A DNA stretch of 64,000 nt from Nannocystis sp. (GTDB lineage Bacteria; Myxococcota_A; Polyangia; Nannocystales; Nannocystaceae). Shown piece after piece: positions 25,547 through 33,430 of the stretch. The stretch's first letter is position 1; each line of letters starts with the position of its first letter. The DNA lies in contig JADJRG010000022.1 in NCBI GenBank assembly GCA_016712315.1, positions 434,001-498,000 of the forward strand, given 5' to 3'. The translations under genes and the position numbers were made by a program. Below the pieces are notes generated by a model. The model searched no databases, was not told the DNA's origin, and worked only from the letters and a program-made list of their open reading frames with translations.

Positions 25547-26577
25547 GGCAGCCCGCACACCTCACGGCAGCGCCGGATCGTCGCCCGCGCGATCACCCGA
25601 GCCTGCTCCGCCGAGCGCATCAGCACCGCCTCGACCGCCCCCGGATCGGCCAGCAGCGCCTCTCTACGCGCCCGCGCCGGCGCGAACAGCCGCTCCAAGC
25701 GCTCCGCCAGCAGCACCTTCGCGTGCCCGTACCCGAACGGCTGCCCCTCGCGCCGCCCCGTCTGATACCACGCCTTCACCTGCTCCAGCTCCACGGCCTC
25801 GCAGCAGAGCTGCAGCAGCGCGTACACGTTGCACTTCTCGCTCGGCAGCGGCTCCCCCAGCGGCGTCGAGTCCGTCACGATCTGCCCCGTCAGCTTGCGC
25901 AGCTTCTTCCCGCTCTCCCAGATCGGGATCGTGTTCCCATAGCTCTTGCTCATCTTCCGCCCGTCCAGCCCTGGCACGATGGGCGCTTGTGACAGCCGCG
26001 GCTCCGGTCGCGTCAGCGCCGCCGCCCCCCCCGCGAACGCCTGATTGAAGTGCGTCGCCATGTCCTGCGCGAACTCGATGTGCTGGAGCTGATCCCTCCC
26101 AACCGGCACCACGCTCGCCGAGTACAGCAAGATATCCGCCGCCATCAGCACTGGGTAATAAAACAGCCCCACCGACGGCCGCAGCCCCTGCGCCACCTTG
26201 TCCTTATAGCTGTGCCCGCGCTCGAGCAGCCCCATCCCGCTCACGCAGCTCAGCATCCACGCCAGCTCCAGCACCTCCGGCACGTCCGACTGGCGGAACA
26301 GCAGCGCCTTCGCCGGATCGAGCCCTAAGGCCAGGTACGCGATCGCCACCTCGCGCGTATGTTCGCGCAGCGCCGCCGCCTCGTGCACCGTCGTCAGCGC
26401 GTGGTAGTCGGCGATGAAGTAGAGCGCCTCCCCTGGGAAGCTCTCTTGCAGCGCCAAGTGCTGCTGGATCGCGCCGAAGAAGTTCCCGAGGTGCAGCACC
26501 CCCGAGGGTTGCACGCCCGAGACGACCCGCGGGCGGGCGAGGGGGGAGGGAGCAGACGCCGACATGGCCGCGACCAT
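25543..26577 (-). CDS. trpS: Tryptophanyl-tRNA synthetase
   Basis: This class I synthetase of 344 residues charges tRNA-Trp. The HIGH-type motif is seen in PSGVLHLGNFFGAI (about 25-37) and KMSKS lies at 208-212. Further family landmarks are LYFIADYHALTT, YPVLMAADILLY and VPVGRDQLQHIEFAQDMA. The first Met (26577) and one four codons on (26565) are both possible starts. The neighbour downstream is a GNAT protein overlapping by a few bases. Length and motifs are normal. Confidence 0.95.
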   Translation of the reverse strand: MVAAMSASAPSPLARPRVVSGVQPSGVLHLGNFFGAIQQHLALQESFPGEALYFIADYHALTTVHEAAALREHTREVAIAYLALGLDPAKALLFRQSDVPEVLELAWMLSCVSGMGLLERGHSYKDKVAQGLRPSVGLFYYPVLMAADILLYSASVVPVGRDQLQHIEFAQDMATHFNQAFAGGAAALTRPEPRLSQAPIVPGLDGRKMSKSYGNTIPIWESGKKLRKLTGQIVTDSTPLGEPLPSEKCNVYALLQLCCEAVELEQVKAWYQTGRREGQPFGYGHAKVLLAERLERLFAPARARREALLADPGAVEAVLMRSAEQARVIARATIRRCREVCGLP

Positions 26578-26611
26578 AGGAGACTTTCATCGCCCGGCCA
26601 ACGGCGCTCCC

Positions 26612-27058
26612 TCACGGCTCCCCGGACGGCAACAAGAAGTGCCCCAACGCCGCCGCGATCGGCCGCGTCCGGTCCTCTTGCCACGCCTCCACGTGCACGT
26701 TGACCACCCGCCGCCCCTGCCGGCAGATCCGCCCCTTCGCGAACGTATCCACCGGCCGCCCCGAGCGCAGATAGTCGACCGTCATCGTGATCGTCTTCGG
26801 CAACCCCACCAGCTCGACCCCCCAGCAGATCTCAAAGATCGCCGTCGACTCGAGCAGCGCGCACAGCGTGCCGCCGTGCAGCGCCGGCAGCATCGGGTTG
26901 CCGATCAGCGCGTCCGAGTAGCGCATCACCCCCAGCATCTCCCCCTCGCGCGCCACCACCGAGAACCCCAAGAAGCGCGCATAAGGCACCGCGGCGATCA
27001 GCGGCCCCGGATCGCCGCGCTCACGGGCCGCCCGCAGCTCGGCCAACAGCTGGCTCAT
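26612..27058 (-). CDS. Hotdog-fold thioesterase (PaaI type), second of a pair
   Basis: A 148-residue single hotdog domain. The signature HGGTLCALLESTAIFEI (helix of the hotdog, Gly-rich start and acidic residue) is followed by PKTITMTVDYLRSGRPVD, the usual central strand pair of PaaI-like acyl-CoA thioesterases. The gene overlaps its upstream neighbour, another hotdog protein, by 4 bp. That overlap, and the similar architecture, suggest a heteromeric thioesterase. Substrate unknown. It lies 34 bp downstream of trpS's far side in the same direction, but transcription order puts it before trpS. Confidence 0.85.
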   Translation of the reverse strand: MSQLLAELRAARERGDPGPLIAAVPYARFLGFSVVAREGEMLGVMRYSDALIGNPMLPALHGGTLCALLESTAIFEICWGVELVGLPKTITMTVDYLRSGRPVDTFAKGRICRQGRRVVNVHVEAWQEDRTRPIAAALGHFLLPSGEP

Positions 27059-27525
27059 CCGGCCCTCCCCGTCGACGTCGACAACATAAAGCTCGCCGTG
27101 CCCGCCGCGATCGGCGCCTCGCGATCCTCGTGGTACGCGATCCCGCGGACGAACGCGACCGAGCGGGTCACCTTATAGCAGCGCGCCTCCGCCACGATCG
27201 CCGCCCCTGGCGCCGAGCGCCGCAGATAGTCGATCCGCAGGTCCAGCGTCGCGATCGGCAGCGGCGAGGGCAGCGCCATAAACACCGCCGCCCCGCACGC
27301 CGCGTCCATCAGCGCGCTCAAGGCCCCCCCGTGCAGCGCCCCGCTCTCCGGATCGCCGATCAGCCGCGGATCATAAGGCAGGCGCATCGTCGCCCCCGCC
27401 GCCACCAGCTCGATCACCTCGATCCCCAGCGCCCGGTTGTGCGGCACATAGTCCATAAACCCGCGGTTCAGCCGCGCCCGCTCCGCGATCATCGCCGCCG
27501 TCGCCTCGCGCTCGTCCGCCGCCAT
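27055..27525 (-). CDS. Hotdog-fold thioesterase (PaaI type), first of a pair
   Basis: A 156-residue protein with the hotdog signature LHGGALSALMDAACGAAVFM and strand LDLRIDYLRRSAPG. The start ATG at 27525 (MAADEREATAAMI) is chosen over further upstream codons. The upstream codons are Gly/Arg-rich and run into the promoter region of the divergent FHA gene. The stop overlaps the start of the second thioesterase by 4 bp (ATGA). Both proteins are about 150 residues long, as expected for PaaI-type thioesterases. Duplication and divergence is the simplest explanation. Confidence 0.8.
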   Translation of the reverse strand: MAADEREATAAMIAERARLNRGFMDYVPHNRALGIEVIELVAAGATMRLPYDPRLIGDPESGALHGGALSALMDAACGAAVFMALPSPLPIATLDLRIDYLRRSAPGAAIVAEARCYKVTRSVAFVRGIAYHEDREAPIAAGTASFMLSTSTGRAG

Positions 27526-27632
27526 CGCCCTCGATCCTCCGCCAAGCCCAGGCGGCCTGTCTACCCTCCGCACTGCGAGACCCTCACGCCCCGGCGCACG
27601 CCCGCCGCCGCCGGCGACCTCATCGCCCCTCA

Positions 27633-27654
27633 AAACATGTCTCTTCAAACATGT
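27633..27654 (+). promoter_or_regulatory. Candidate operator: direct AAACATGT repeats before the T6SS FHA gene
   Basis: AAACATGT occurs at 27633-27640 and again at 27647-27654, spaced by 14 bp centre to centre. The second copy includes a palindromic AACATGTT and abuts the predicted -35. A/T-rich repeats like these are rare in this sequence, so they are likely to be a regulator site. The regulator is not in the window. Confidence 0.4.
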
Positions 27655-27682
27655 TGCGAGGGACATTTTTGTGTTCATAGTT
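27654..27682 (+). promoter_or_regulatory. Candidate promoter of the T6SS FHA gene
   Basis: TTGCGA at 27654-27659, a 17-bp spacer and ATAGTT at 27677-27682 fit a sigma-70 promoter. The ATG is only 6 bp after the -10, so a leaderless mRNA is expected if this promoter is used. Sequence inference only. Confidence 0.4.
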
Positions 27683-27688
27683 GCAGGG

Positions 27689-28774
27689 ATGTCGACCCTC
27701 ACGATCACCGTCCTCGATCACCACCAAGGCGGCGGCCCGAGCTCGCGCCGCTTCGTCACCTCGCCCGTGCGGATCGGCCGCGACCCCAGCAATGATCTCC
27801 ACCTGCCGCACGCCTTCGTCTCCCGTTGGCACGCGGTCGTCCGCTATGACCGCGGCGTTGCGTCCCTGCTCGTCCTCACCGAGGGCAACGGCGTCGTCGT
27901 CGCCGGTCAGCGCCACCTCGCCGGCGCCGCCCTGCCGATCGCCCCCCGCCTGATCGCCACCATCGGCGCCATCGAGCTCCACCTCGAGCACAACCCCGGC
28001 TGCGTCGACGCCATCGACGGCGCCCTCCCCGCCGACGACGACCACCCCGCCGCCCGCGCCCACGCCGCCATCGATCGCCTCCGGAGCGCCCGCAGCGCCT
28101 GGCAGCAGGCCCTCGATCGCGAGCGCCTCGCCCTCCGCGCCGATCCCGAGGCCGCCGATCTCTTCGAGCGCCAGCTCCTCCCCCTCAGCGCTCAAGGGCT
28201 CCACGCCCGCGGCCCCCACAGCAGCGGCCCAGACGCCGCCGCCGAGCTCGCCGCCCACCTCCTCCCGGATCGCCCCCTGCCCGCCACCCACGAGCAAGGC
28301 CTCCGCCTCGCCCGCGCGGCCGGTCAGCTCCTCCGTCACTTCGCCGAGCAGCTCCTCCGCCTGCACGCCGCCACCGCCGCCGACCGTCACGCCCTCGGCC
28401 TCCCTGCCCCTGTCCTGCCCGTCCAGCTCCCCGCCGACGCCGAGCGCCTGCTCGAGTCCATGCTCGCCCCCAACGGCCTCACCGACCTCACCCCCGCCGC
28501 CATCGACGCCGTCATCACCGAGGCCACCGACCACGCTCAAAGCCTCGCCACCAGCGCCTTGCGCGTCGGCGAAGAGCTCGCGCGCCGCCTCGATCCCGCC
28601 GCCCCCGGCGCCCCCACGCACACCGCCCCGCGTTGGTCATCGAGCCGCCGCCGCTTGGCCGCCCTCGGCCAGCGCTACGACCAGCTCCTCGGCCCCGATC
28701 GCCGCCTCACCCGCGCCACCCTGCTCACCCTGCTCGTCGACGCCTACTCCGCCGCCCGCCGCGACCCCACCTAA
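27689..28774 (+). CDS. FHA-domain protein at the T6SS cluster boundary
   Basis: A 361-residue protein starting MSTLTITVLD. The N-terminal forkhead-associated domain has canonical phosphothreonine-binding residues: VRIGRDPSND with G30 R31, then VSRWHA with S45 and H48. The rest is helical (HAAIDRLRSARSAWQQALDRERLALRA, a central QLLRHFAEQLLRL, and a C-terminal SSRRRLAALGQRYDQLL). The arrangement is similar to T6SS Fha/TagH/ImpI proteins, which bring phosphorylation control to TssL/TssM. A kinase partner (PpkA) is not present nearby. An in-frame codon 18 bp upstream could also start translation. It is the first of three FHA genes in this cluster. Confidence 0.75.
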   Translation: MSTLTITVLDHHQGGGPSSRRFVTSPVRIGRDPSNDLHLPHAFVSRWHAVVRYDRGVASLLVLTEGNGVVVAGQRHLAGAALPIAPRLIATIGAIELHLEHNPGCVDAIDGALPADDDHPAARAHAAIDRLRSARSAWQQALDRERLALRADPEAADLFERQLLPLSAQGLHARGPHSSGPDAAAELAAHLLPDRPLPATHEQGLRLARAAGQLLRHFAEQLLRLHAATAADRHALGLPAPVLPVQLPADAERLLESMLAPNGLTDLTPAAIDAVITEATDHAQSLATSALRVGEELARRLDPAAPGAPTHTAPRWSSSRRRLAALGQRYDQLLGPDRRLTRATLLTLLVDAYSAARRDPT

Positions 28775-28805
28775 AAATTTACCTTCAGCACCGCGGCCGC
28801 CCGCG

Positions 28806-29708
28806 CTACTCCCCCGAGATCGCCACGCAGCGCAGCTCCCCCGCCTCATCCACCTCGATCGCGCAGCGCCCGCTGCGGCGCATCAACACCGGGCAGAGCC
28901 CCGCCGCCCCGCGCCGACACGCCCGCACCTCCTCCAGCTCACGCACCTCGATCCCCCGCTCGCTCACCACCAAGTGCCGATCCAGCGCCCCCTCCAGCGA
29001 GCCATCGCGCGTCGGCTGCGACTCCGCCCGGCTCATCACGATCCGCGCCGTCGCCTCCCCCGCGCTCGGCAGCCGCAGCGTCAACGCCCGCAGCCGCGTC
29101 CCCTCGATCGCGAAGATCTGCGCCTCCCTCGCGCAGCCCTCCGGCTCGGCGACGCAGCGAGCCCCCTCGACCACCAACAGCCGCGCCTCACCGCTGCGCA
29201 CCACCGTCAGCGAGCTCCCTCGCCCTGGCGCCCGCAGCGACCCGAGCGCGACCACCACCACCTGCCCCGGCGTCCGCGACAGCAACGCCACCGGCCCGAG
29301 CGCCTCACCATCGTCGAAGTGATCGATCTGCAACCACACCAGCAGCTCCGTCGGTGAAGGCGCCACGATCACGAGGTCCGCCAGATCGAGCGCCCGCCGC
29401 GGAGATCGCCGCGGAGGCGCCCGATCGCTCGCCGCGCCCCCCAGCGGCTCGTTCACCGCGATCACCTCCCCATTGCACGCGCGCGCCGGCGCCGTCGGAT
29501 CCCCCCGCAGATCGAAGCCCGGCGCCAGCACCCGCAGCCACAGCTCCGGATCCAGCATCGCCGCCTCGATCCCCGCCGACGCCGCGCTCGGAGGACACAG
29601 CGGCACCTCTCGCGGCGCCGCTGCGCAGCCGATCACCCACAGCAGCGCCACCCCGATCGTCCACACAACCCCCCCCGTCCGCCGCCCGCCGGCGCGCCGC
29701 GCCTTCAT
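28806..29708 (-). CDS. Lipoprotein of unknown function, T6SS neighbourhood
   Basis: A 300-residue protein beginning MKARRAGGRRTGGVVWTIG and carrying the lipobox VIGC. The mature part is made of beta-strands (LVIVAPSPTELLVWLQIDHF, GQVVVVALGSL, LLVVEGARCV) with several Cys pairs, and ends RCAIEVDEAGELRC. No family recognised. It shares a 4-bp ATGA overlap with the upstream lipoprotein gene and sits between the FHA gene and tssJ, both transcribed the other way. A T6SS-linked envelope role is only inferred from position. Confidence 0.7.
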   Translation of the reverse strand: MKARRAGGRRTGGVVWTIGVALLWVIGCAAAPREVPLCPPSAASAGIEAAMLDPELWLRVLAPGFDLRGDPTAPARACNGEVIAVNEPLGGAASDRAPPRRSPRRALDLADLVIVAPSPTELLVWLQIDHFDDGEALGPVALLSRTPGQVVVVALGSLRAPGRGSSLTVVRSGEARLLVVEGARCVAEPEGCAREAQIFAIEGTRLRALTLRLPSAGEATARIVMSRAESQPTRDGSLEGALDRHLVVSERGIEVRELEEVRACRRGAAGLCPVLMRRSGRCAIEVDEAGELRCVAISGE

Positions 29709-30349
29709 CGCCCACCTCCATGCCCGCGCGCCCGCTCGACCCGCGCCCGCTCCTCCGCCCGCGTCGACTTGCGGATCATCAACGCGATCGTCCGCGCCAC
29801 GCCGCGCCGCGTCCGCGCCAGCACCGCGTTCGCGTCCGCCAGCGAGACGATCCTCGCCGCGCTCAGCGCCTTCGCCGGCCGCGCCCTGCGCTCGTACACC
29901 GTCGTCGCCCCTCCCTCCGCGCTCGGCGCTGCGCACAGCAAATACTCCCCCGTCTCATGCAGGACGAAGCCGAAGCTGCACCCTGCGTCCTCGCAGCTCG
30001 GATCGAAGCTCACCCACAACACGGGTCGATCCGCCGCCGCGGTCTCACCCACGATCGCCCCCGCTACCCGCCGCCCCACTACCACGTGCGTCGGCCGCGC
30101 CTCACGGCGCTCGCGGATCACCGGACCTCGCACCTCATAGCTGCGGGTCGCCGTCGTCGGCGGCAGCGCCGCGACGATCTTCCGGCTCACATACACCCGC
30201 ACCCGCGTCAGCCCCGGGTCCTCCGCGCGGATCGCATCGATCTCCGCCGCCCCCAGCGCCAGCGAGCGCGCGCACCCTAGCGGCGTCAGCCCGAGCAGCG
30301 CAGCTCCTACGATCACCGACCAACCAGCTCGACTTCGACAGTGACTCAT
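29705..30349 (-). CDS. Lipoprotein of unknown function, T6SS neighbourhood
   Basis: A 214-residue protein with signal MSHCRSRAGWSVIVGAALLG and lipobox PLGC. The body has strands VRVYVSRKIVAALPP and ARPTHVVVGRRVAGAIVGE, two Cys in CEDAGCSFGFVLHE, then a charged helical tail (MIRKSTRAEERARVERARG). The ATG at 30349 is chosen because it gives the correct signal; longer frames upstream are Arg/Gly-rich. It is divergent from tssJ across a 40-bp gap that contains a perfect inverted repeat. No family recognised. Confidence 0.7.
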   Translation of the reverse strand: MSHCRSRAGWSVIVGAALLGLTPLGCARSLALGAAEIDAIRAEDPGLTRVRVYVSRKIVAALPPTTATRSYEVRGPVIRERREARPTHVVVGRRVAGAIVGETAAADRPVLWVSFDPSCEDAGCSFGFVLHETGEYLLCAAPSAEGGATTVYERRARPAKALSAARIVSLADANAVLARTRRGVARTIALMIRKSTRAEERARVERARGHGGGR

Positions 30350-30355
30350 CGCGCT

Positions 30356-30386
30356 GCAACGTTCGGCGCCCGCGGTCGAACGTTGC
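30356..30386. promoter_or_regulatory. Perfect inverted repeat in the tssJ divergent gap
   Basis: Arms GCAACGTTCG (30356-30365) and CGAACGTTGC (30377-30386) are exact reverse complements around an 11-base centre. The repeat starts 7 bp from one start codon and ends 3 bp from the other. It is a good candidate for an operator controlling the lipoprotein pair and tssJ. It cannot be told from the sequence which protein binds. Confidence 0.5.
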
Positions 30387-30389
30387 GCT

Positions 30390-31064
30390 GTGCCCTCGAC
30401 TTTTCTCCCGCCCCACCTCGCGCTCCCCCCCCGCCGCACGAGGCCGACCCCTCCCCGCAGCACCTCGCGCCTCATTCAACTCTCTCTGCTCGTCCTCGCC
30501 TGCAAACCCGCGGATCGCAGCGCCCCGCCCTGCGCTCACCCGCCGCGCCTCCAGCTCAGCGCCGTCGCGGCCCCGCAGCTCAACCTCAGCCCGAGCGGCG
30601 AGCCCTGGCCCCTCCACCTCCGCCTCTACCAGCTCGCCGCCGCCCCCCGTCGCCCCCCTGGGATCGCCGATCTCCGCGCAGACGACGGCGCCCTCGGCGT
30701 CCGCGTGCTCACCCGCGAAGATCGCGTCATCTACCCCGGCGAACACACCACCTGGCTCATCGACCAGGATCCCGCCGCCACGCACATCGCCGCCCTCGCC
30801 CTCTTCCGCCAGCCCGGCCCCGCCGGATGGTTCCAAGCCCTCCCGCTCCCCGGCCCCAGCGCCTGCACCCCCGCCGCGCCCTGCCTGCGCCTCACCCTGG
30901 GCCGCAACCTCCTCACCGCCGCCCCCCAGCGACCCGACGACGACCCCGACGCCCCTCAATGCGCCCCCTGGGCCATCCAGGAGCCCTCAGCCGCCCAATT
31001 GCCACCCAAAGACCGCCCCTCCCTCCCCAACCCGACGCCCCCTCCCCCGTCCGCGCCGCTCTGA
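30390..31064 (+). CDS. tssJ: T6SS outer-membrane lipoprotein TssJ
   Basis: TssJ anchors the T6SS membrane complex in the outer membrane and binds the periplasmic part of TssM. The 224-residue product starts at GTG. The N-region is long and Pro-rich, but LIQLSLLVLAC gives a clear lipobox with C38. The mature start has the family pattern, LNLSPSGEPWPLHLRLYQL, followed by an YPGEHTTWLI strand where TssJ proteins read a P-G-E turn. The C-terminal 40 residues are Pro/Asp-rich and unlike the family core. The gene is 94 bp before tssK. Call rests on lipobox, motif and context. Confidence 0.8.
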   Translation: MPSTFLPPHLALPPRRTRPTPPRSTSRLIQLSLLVLACKPADRSAPPCAHPPRLQLSAVAAPQLNLSPSGEPWPLHLRLYQLAAAPRRPPGIADLRADDGALGVRVLTREDRVIYPGEHTTWLIDQDPAATHIAALALFRQPGPAGWFQALPLPGPSACTPAAPCLRLTLGRNLLTAAPQRPDDDPDAPQCAPWAIQEPSAAQLPPKDRPSLPNPTPPPPSAPL

Positions 31065-31158
31065 TCCACTCAAGTGAAGACAGCACCGCCGCGCGCCCCG
31101 ACGAAGACAGCGCCGCACCTACGCGCAACGCCCGAGCCCCACGGCCGACCCCACCGCC

Positions 31159-32559
31159 ATGAACGCCGCCTCCACCCTCTCCCCTTCTTGGAGCGACGGG
31201 CTCCTCCTCTGCCCTCAACACCTCCAGCAGCTCAGCGGCTACCACGACGCGCGCCTGGACGCCCGCCTCGCCGCCCTCAGCAGCGAGCCCTGGGGCGTCC
31301 TCGAGCTGCGCATCGATCCTGCCGCCCTCGCCGCAGGATCGCTGCGTCTCACCCGCCTGCGCGCCCTCCTCCCCGACGGCACCCCCGTCGACATCGACGC
31401 CGATCGCGACGCTCTACCGGCCCGGCCGATCGCCCCTCATTTCCCACCAGACGCCCCCACCTTGCCCGTGCACCTCGCCTTGCCTGAGCTGCGCCGCGGC
31501 GCCGCCAACATCGCCCGGAGCGGCGACACCACCCACCACCGCTACCGCGTCATCGAGCTCGAGCTCCCCGATCTCCACCACAGCGGCGCCACGCGCCCCA
31601 TCGAGCTCCTCCTCCCAGCGCCCCGCCTCCTCCTCGGCGACGAGCCTCAAGGAGGCCACACCGCCCTCAAGATCGCCGAGCTCTGCCGCGCCGCCGACGG
31701 CAGCTTCGCCATCGTCGATCCTTACATCCCGCCCCTGCTCGCCCTCCGCGGCTCCGCCTGGCTGCGCCACGCCCTCGCCGAGCTGATCGCCGTCGCGATC
31801 GCCCGCTGGCGGGCCCTCCGCGTCGAGCTCCACCGCCAGCGCGGCGCCGCCGAGGCCGAAGCCCGCGACCTCGGCCGCACCGCCCTCCTCCAGATCCTCG
31901 GCCGCACCATCCCTCCCCTCATGCACCAAGGCGACGCCCCGATCGCCGCCCCGCGCGACCTCTTCGAGCGCCTGCTCGCGCTCGCGGGTGAGCTCGCGCT
32001 CTTCGTCCGCGACGCCGATCCCAGCGCCCTCCCGCGCTATCAACACGACGATCTCCGCGCCAGCTTCGGCCCCCTCTTCGCCACCATCCGCGCGCAGATC
32101 GGCGCCGCCCTGCGCGTCGACCACATCGACCTCGGCCTCACCCAGCGCGAAGACGGCCTCTGGATCGCCGAGCTGGGCGACGATCGCCTCGCCAGCGCTC
32201 GCACCATCGTCCTCGTGATCGCCGCCGAAGGCGCCAACCACCTCCCTCCTGAAGGGATCGCCGAGCTGATCAAGGTCGCCGCCTGGCGGCGGATCCCCGC
32301 CCTCGTCCGCAGCAACAGCCGCGGCGCCCCCTTGCGCCACCTCACCCGCCCGCCTGCCGCTCTGCCGATCGACAGCGACGAGCGCGCCTACCTCATCGAC
32401 CCTCGCGACCCGCACTGGCGCGAGGCCCTGGAGGAGCGCTCGCTCGCCGTCCACCTCAGCACCCCCTGCGACCCGCGGCGCGCCCGCGTCCGCGCCTTCG
32501 CGATCCCCAAGGTCACCTGGTCCGAGGACCACAACATGTCCTTCACGCCAGATCCTTAG
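31159..32559 (+). CDS. tssK: T6SS baseplate protein TssK
   Basis: TssK (ImpJ/VasE) links the baseplate to TssL/TssM at the cytosolic face. The 466-residue length is normal. The N-terminal signature WSDGLLLCPQHLQQLSGYHDARL matches the family (W-x-x-G-x-L-L-x-P-x-H-L-Q). Further family traits are WGVLELRIDPAALAAGSLRL and the C-terminal receptor-binding segment with HMSFTPDP-like ending (HNMSFTPDP). No membrane segment. tssL follows. Confidence 0.92.
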   Translation: MNAASTLSPSWSDGLLLCPQHLQQLSGYHDARLDARLAALSSEPWGVLELRIDPAALAAGSLRLTRLRALLPDGTPVDIDADRDALPARPIAPHFPPDAPTLPVHLALPELRRGAANIARSGDTTHHRYRVIELELPDLHHSGATRPIELLLPAPRLLLGDEPQGGHTALKIAELCRAADGSFAIVDPYIPPLLALRGSAWLRHALAELIAVAIARWRALRVELHRQRGAAEAEARDLGRTALLQILGRTIPPLMHQGDAPIAAPRDLFERLLALAGELALFVRDADPSALPRYQHDDLRASFGPLFATIRAQIGAALRVDHIDLGLTQREDGLWIAELGDDRLASARTIVLVIAAEGANHLPPEGIAELIKVAAWRRIPALVRSNSRGAPLRHLTRPPAALPIDSDERAYLIDPRDPHWREALEERSLAVHLSTPCDPRRARVRAFAIPKVTWSEDHNMSFTPDP

Positions 32560-32626
32560 AGATCCATAGAGATTGAAACGACATGACTCAAAAGACATCC
32601 ACCCACCTCGCCCCCACGAGCCCGTG

Positions 32627-33343
32627 ATGGACTGGCCCTTAAGCCGCGGCCGCGAGCCGCTCGCCCTCGCCGCCCGGATCGCCGATCCGGCCGACTACAC
32701 CCCGCCCGACCAGCACCGTCGTGAGGCCGAGCGCCTGCTCGCCGCGATCGTGCTCGACGACGAGGGCCGCCGCGCCGGCTATACGCCCGCCGACGTCGCC
32801 GACCTCCGCCTCGCCCTCGCCGCCCTGCTCGACGAGCTCGCCCTCCGCAGCCCCGGCCCCCTCGCCGACGCCTGGCGCGCCGCGCCGCTCCTCCAGCAGC
32901 GCTTCGTCGGTGAGGCGATCACCACCGCCGGTGATCGCTTCTTCGAGCGCCTCGATCAGCGCCTGCTCGCCCCCCATGCCCCGCTCCTCGTCGACCCATC
33001 CACCCCCGCCGCCGATCCCTCTCGGATCCTCCGGATCTACGCGCTCGTCCTGCTCAGCGGCCTCCGCGGCCGCTTCGACGCGACCGTCGACCGCGGCGAG
33101 CGCGAAGCCGTGCTCAGCCGCGTCCACGCCGCCCTCGGCCCCCGAGCCCTCCACAGCCCAGGCCCCCCAGCGCTGCCCGAACGCGCCCCGGTCGCCCAGC
33201 CCGAGCCGTCGCGCCTCCTCCACTGGCTCACCCTCGCCGCCGCCCTCTTCATCGTCACCGCCCTGCTCACCCACCGCCTCCACCACAGCCCACGCCTCAC
33301 CGACCTCGAGCGGCAGATCCGAGCCCTCGCCGATCGCCCCTGA
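32627..33343 (+). CDS. tssL: T6SS inner-membrane protein TssL (DotU/ImpK family)
   Basis: A 238-residue protein. A cytosolic helical domain (ADVADLRLALAALLDELALRS, the DotU hallmark A-L-x-A-L-x-D-E) is followed by a single C-terminal membrane helix at about 196-218 (HWLTLAAALFIVTALL). The short tail beyond it carries no OmpA-like peptidoglycan-binding domain. A TTG at 32573, in frame and with an AGAGA-like site, is an alternative start adding 18 residues. TssL with TssM and TssJ forms the trans-envelope complex. The lack of a peptidoglycan-binding domain here matters because a separate LysM protein is encoded in the cluster. Confidence 0.88.
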   Translation: MDWPLSRGREPLALAARIADPADYTPPDQHRREAERLLAAIVLDDEGRRAGYTPADVADLRLALAALLDELALRSPGPLADAWRAAPLLQQRFVGEAITTAGDRFFERLDQRLLAPHAPLLVDPSTPAADPSRILRIYALVLLSGLRGRFDATVDRGEREAVLSRVHAALGPRALHSPGPPALPERAPVAQPEPSRLLHWLTLAAALFIVTALLTHRLHHSPRLTDLERQIRALADRP

Positions 33344-33430
33344 CCCCTCACGCCCCGCACACCTCACCACCGACCCAGCACATCGATCACCGCCACCTCT
33401 CCCTCGCGCGCCACCACGCCTCCACCGCCC

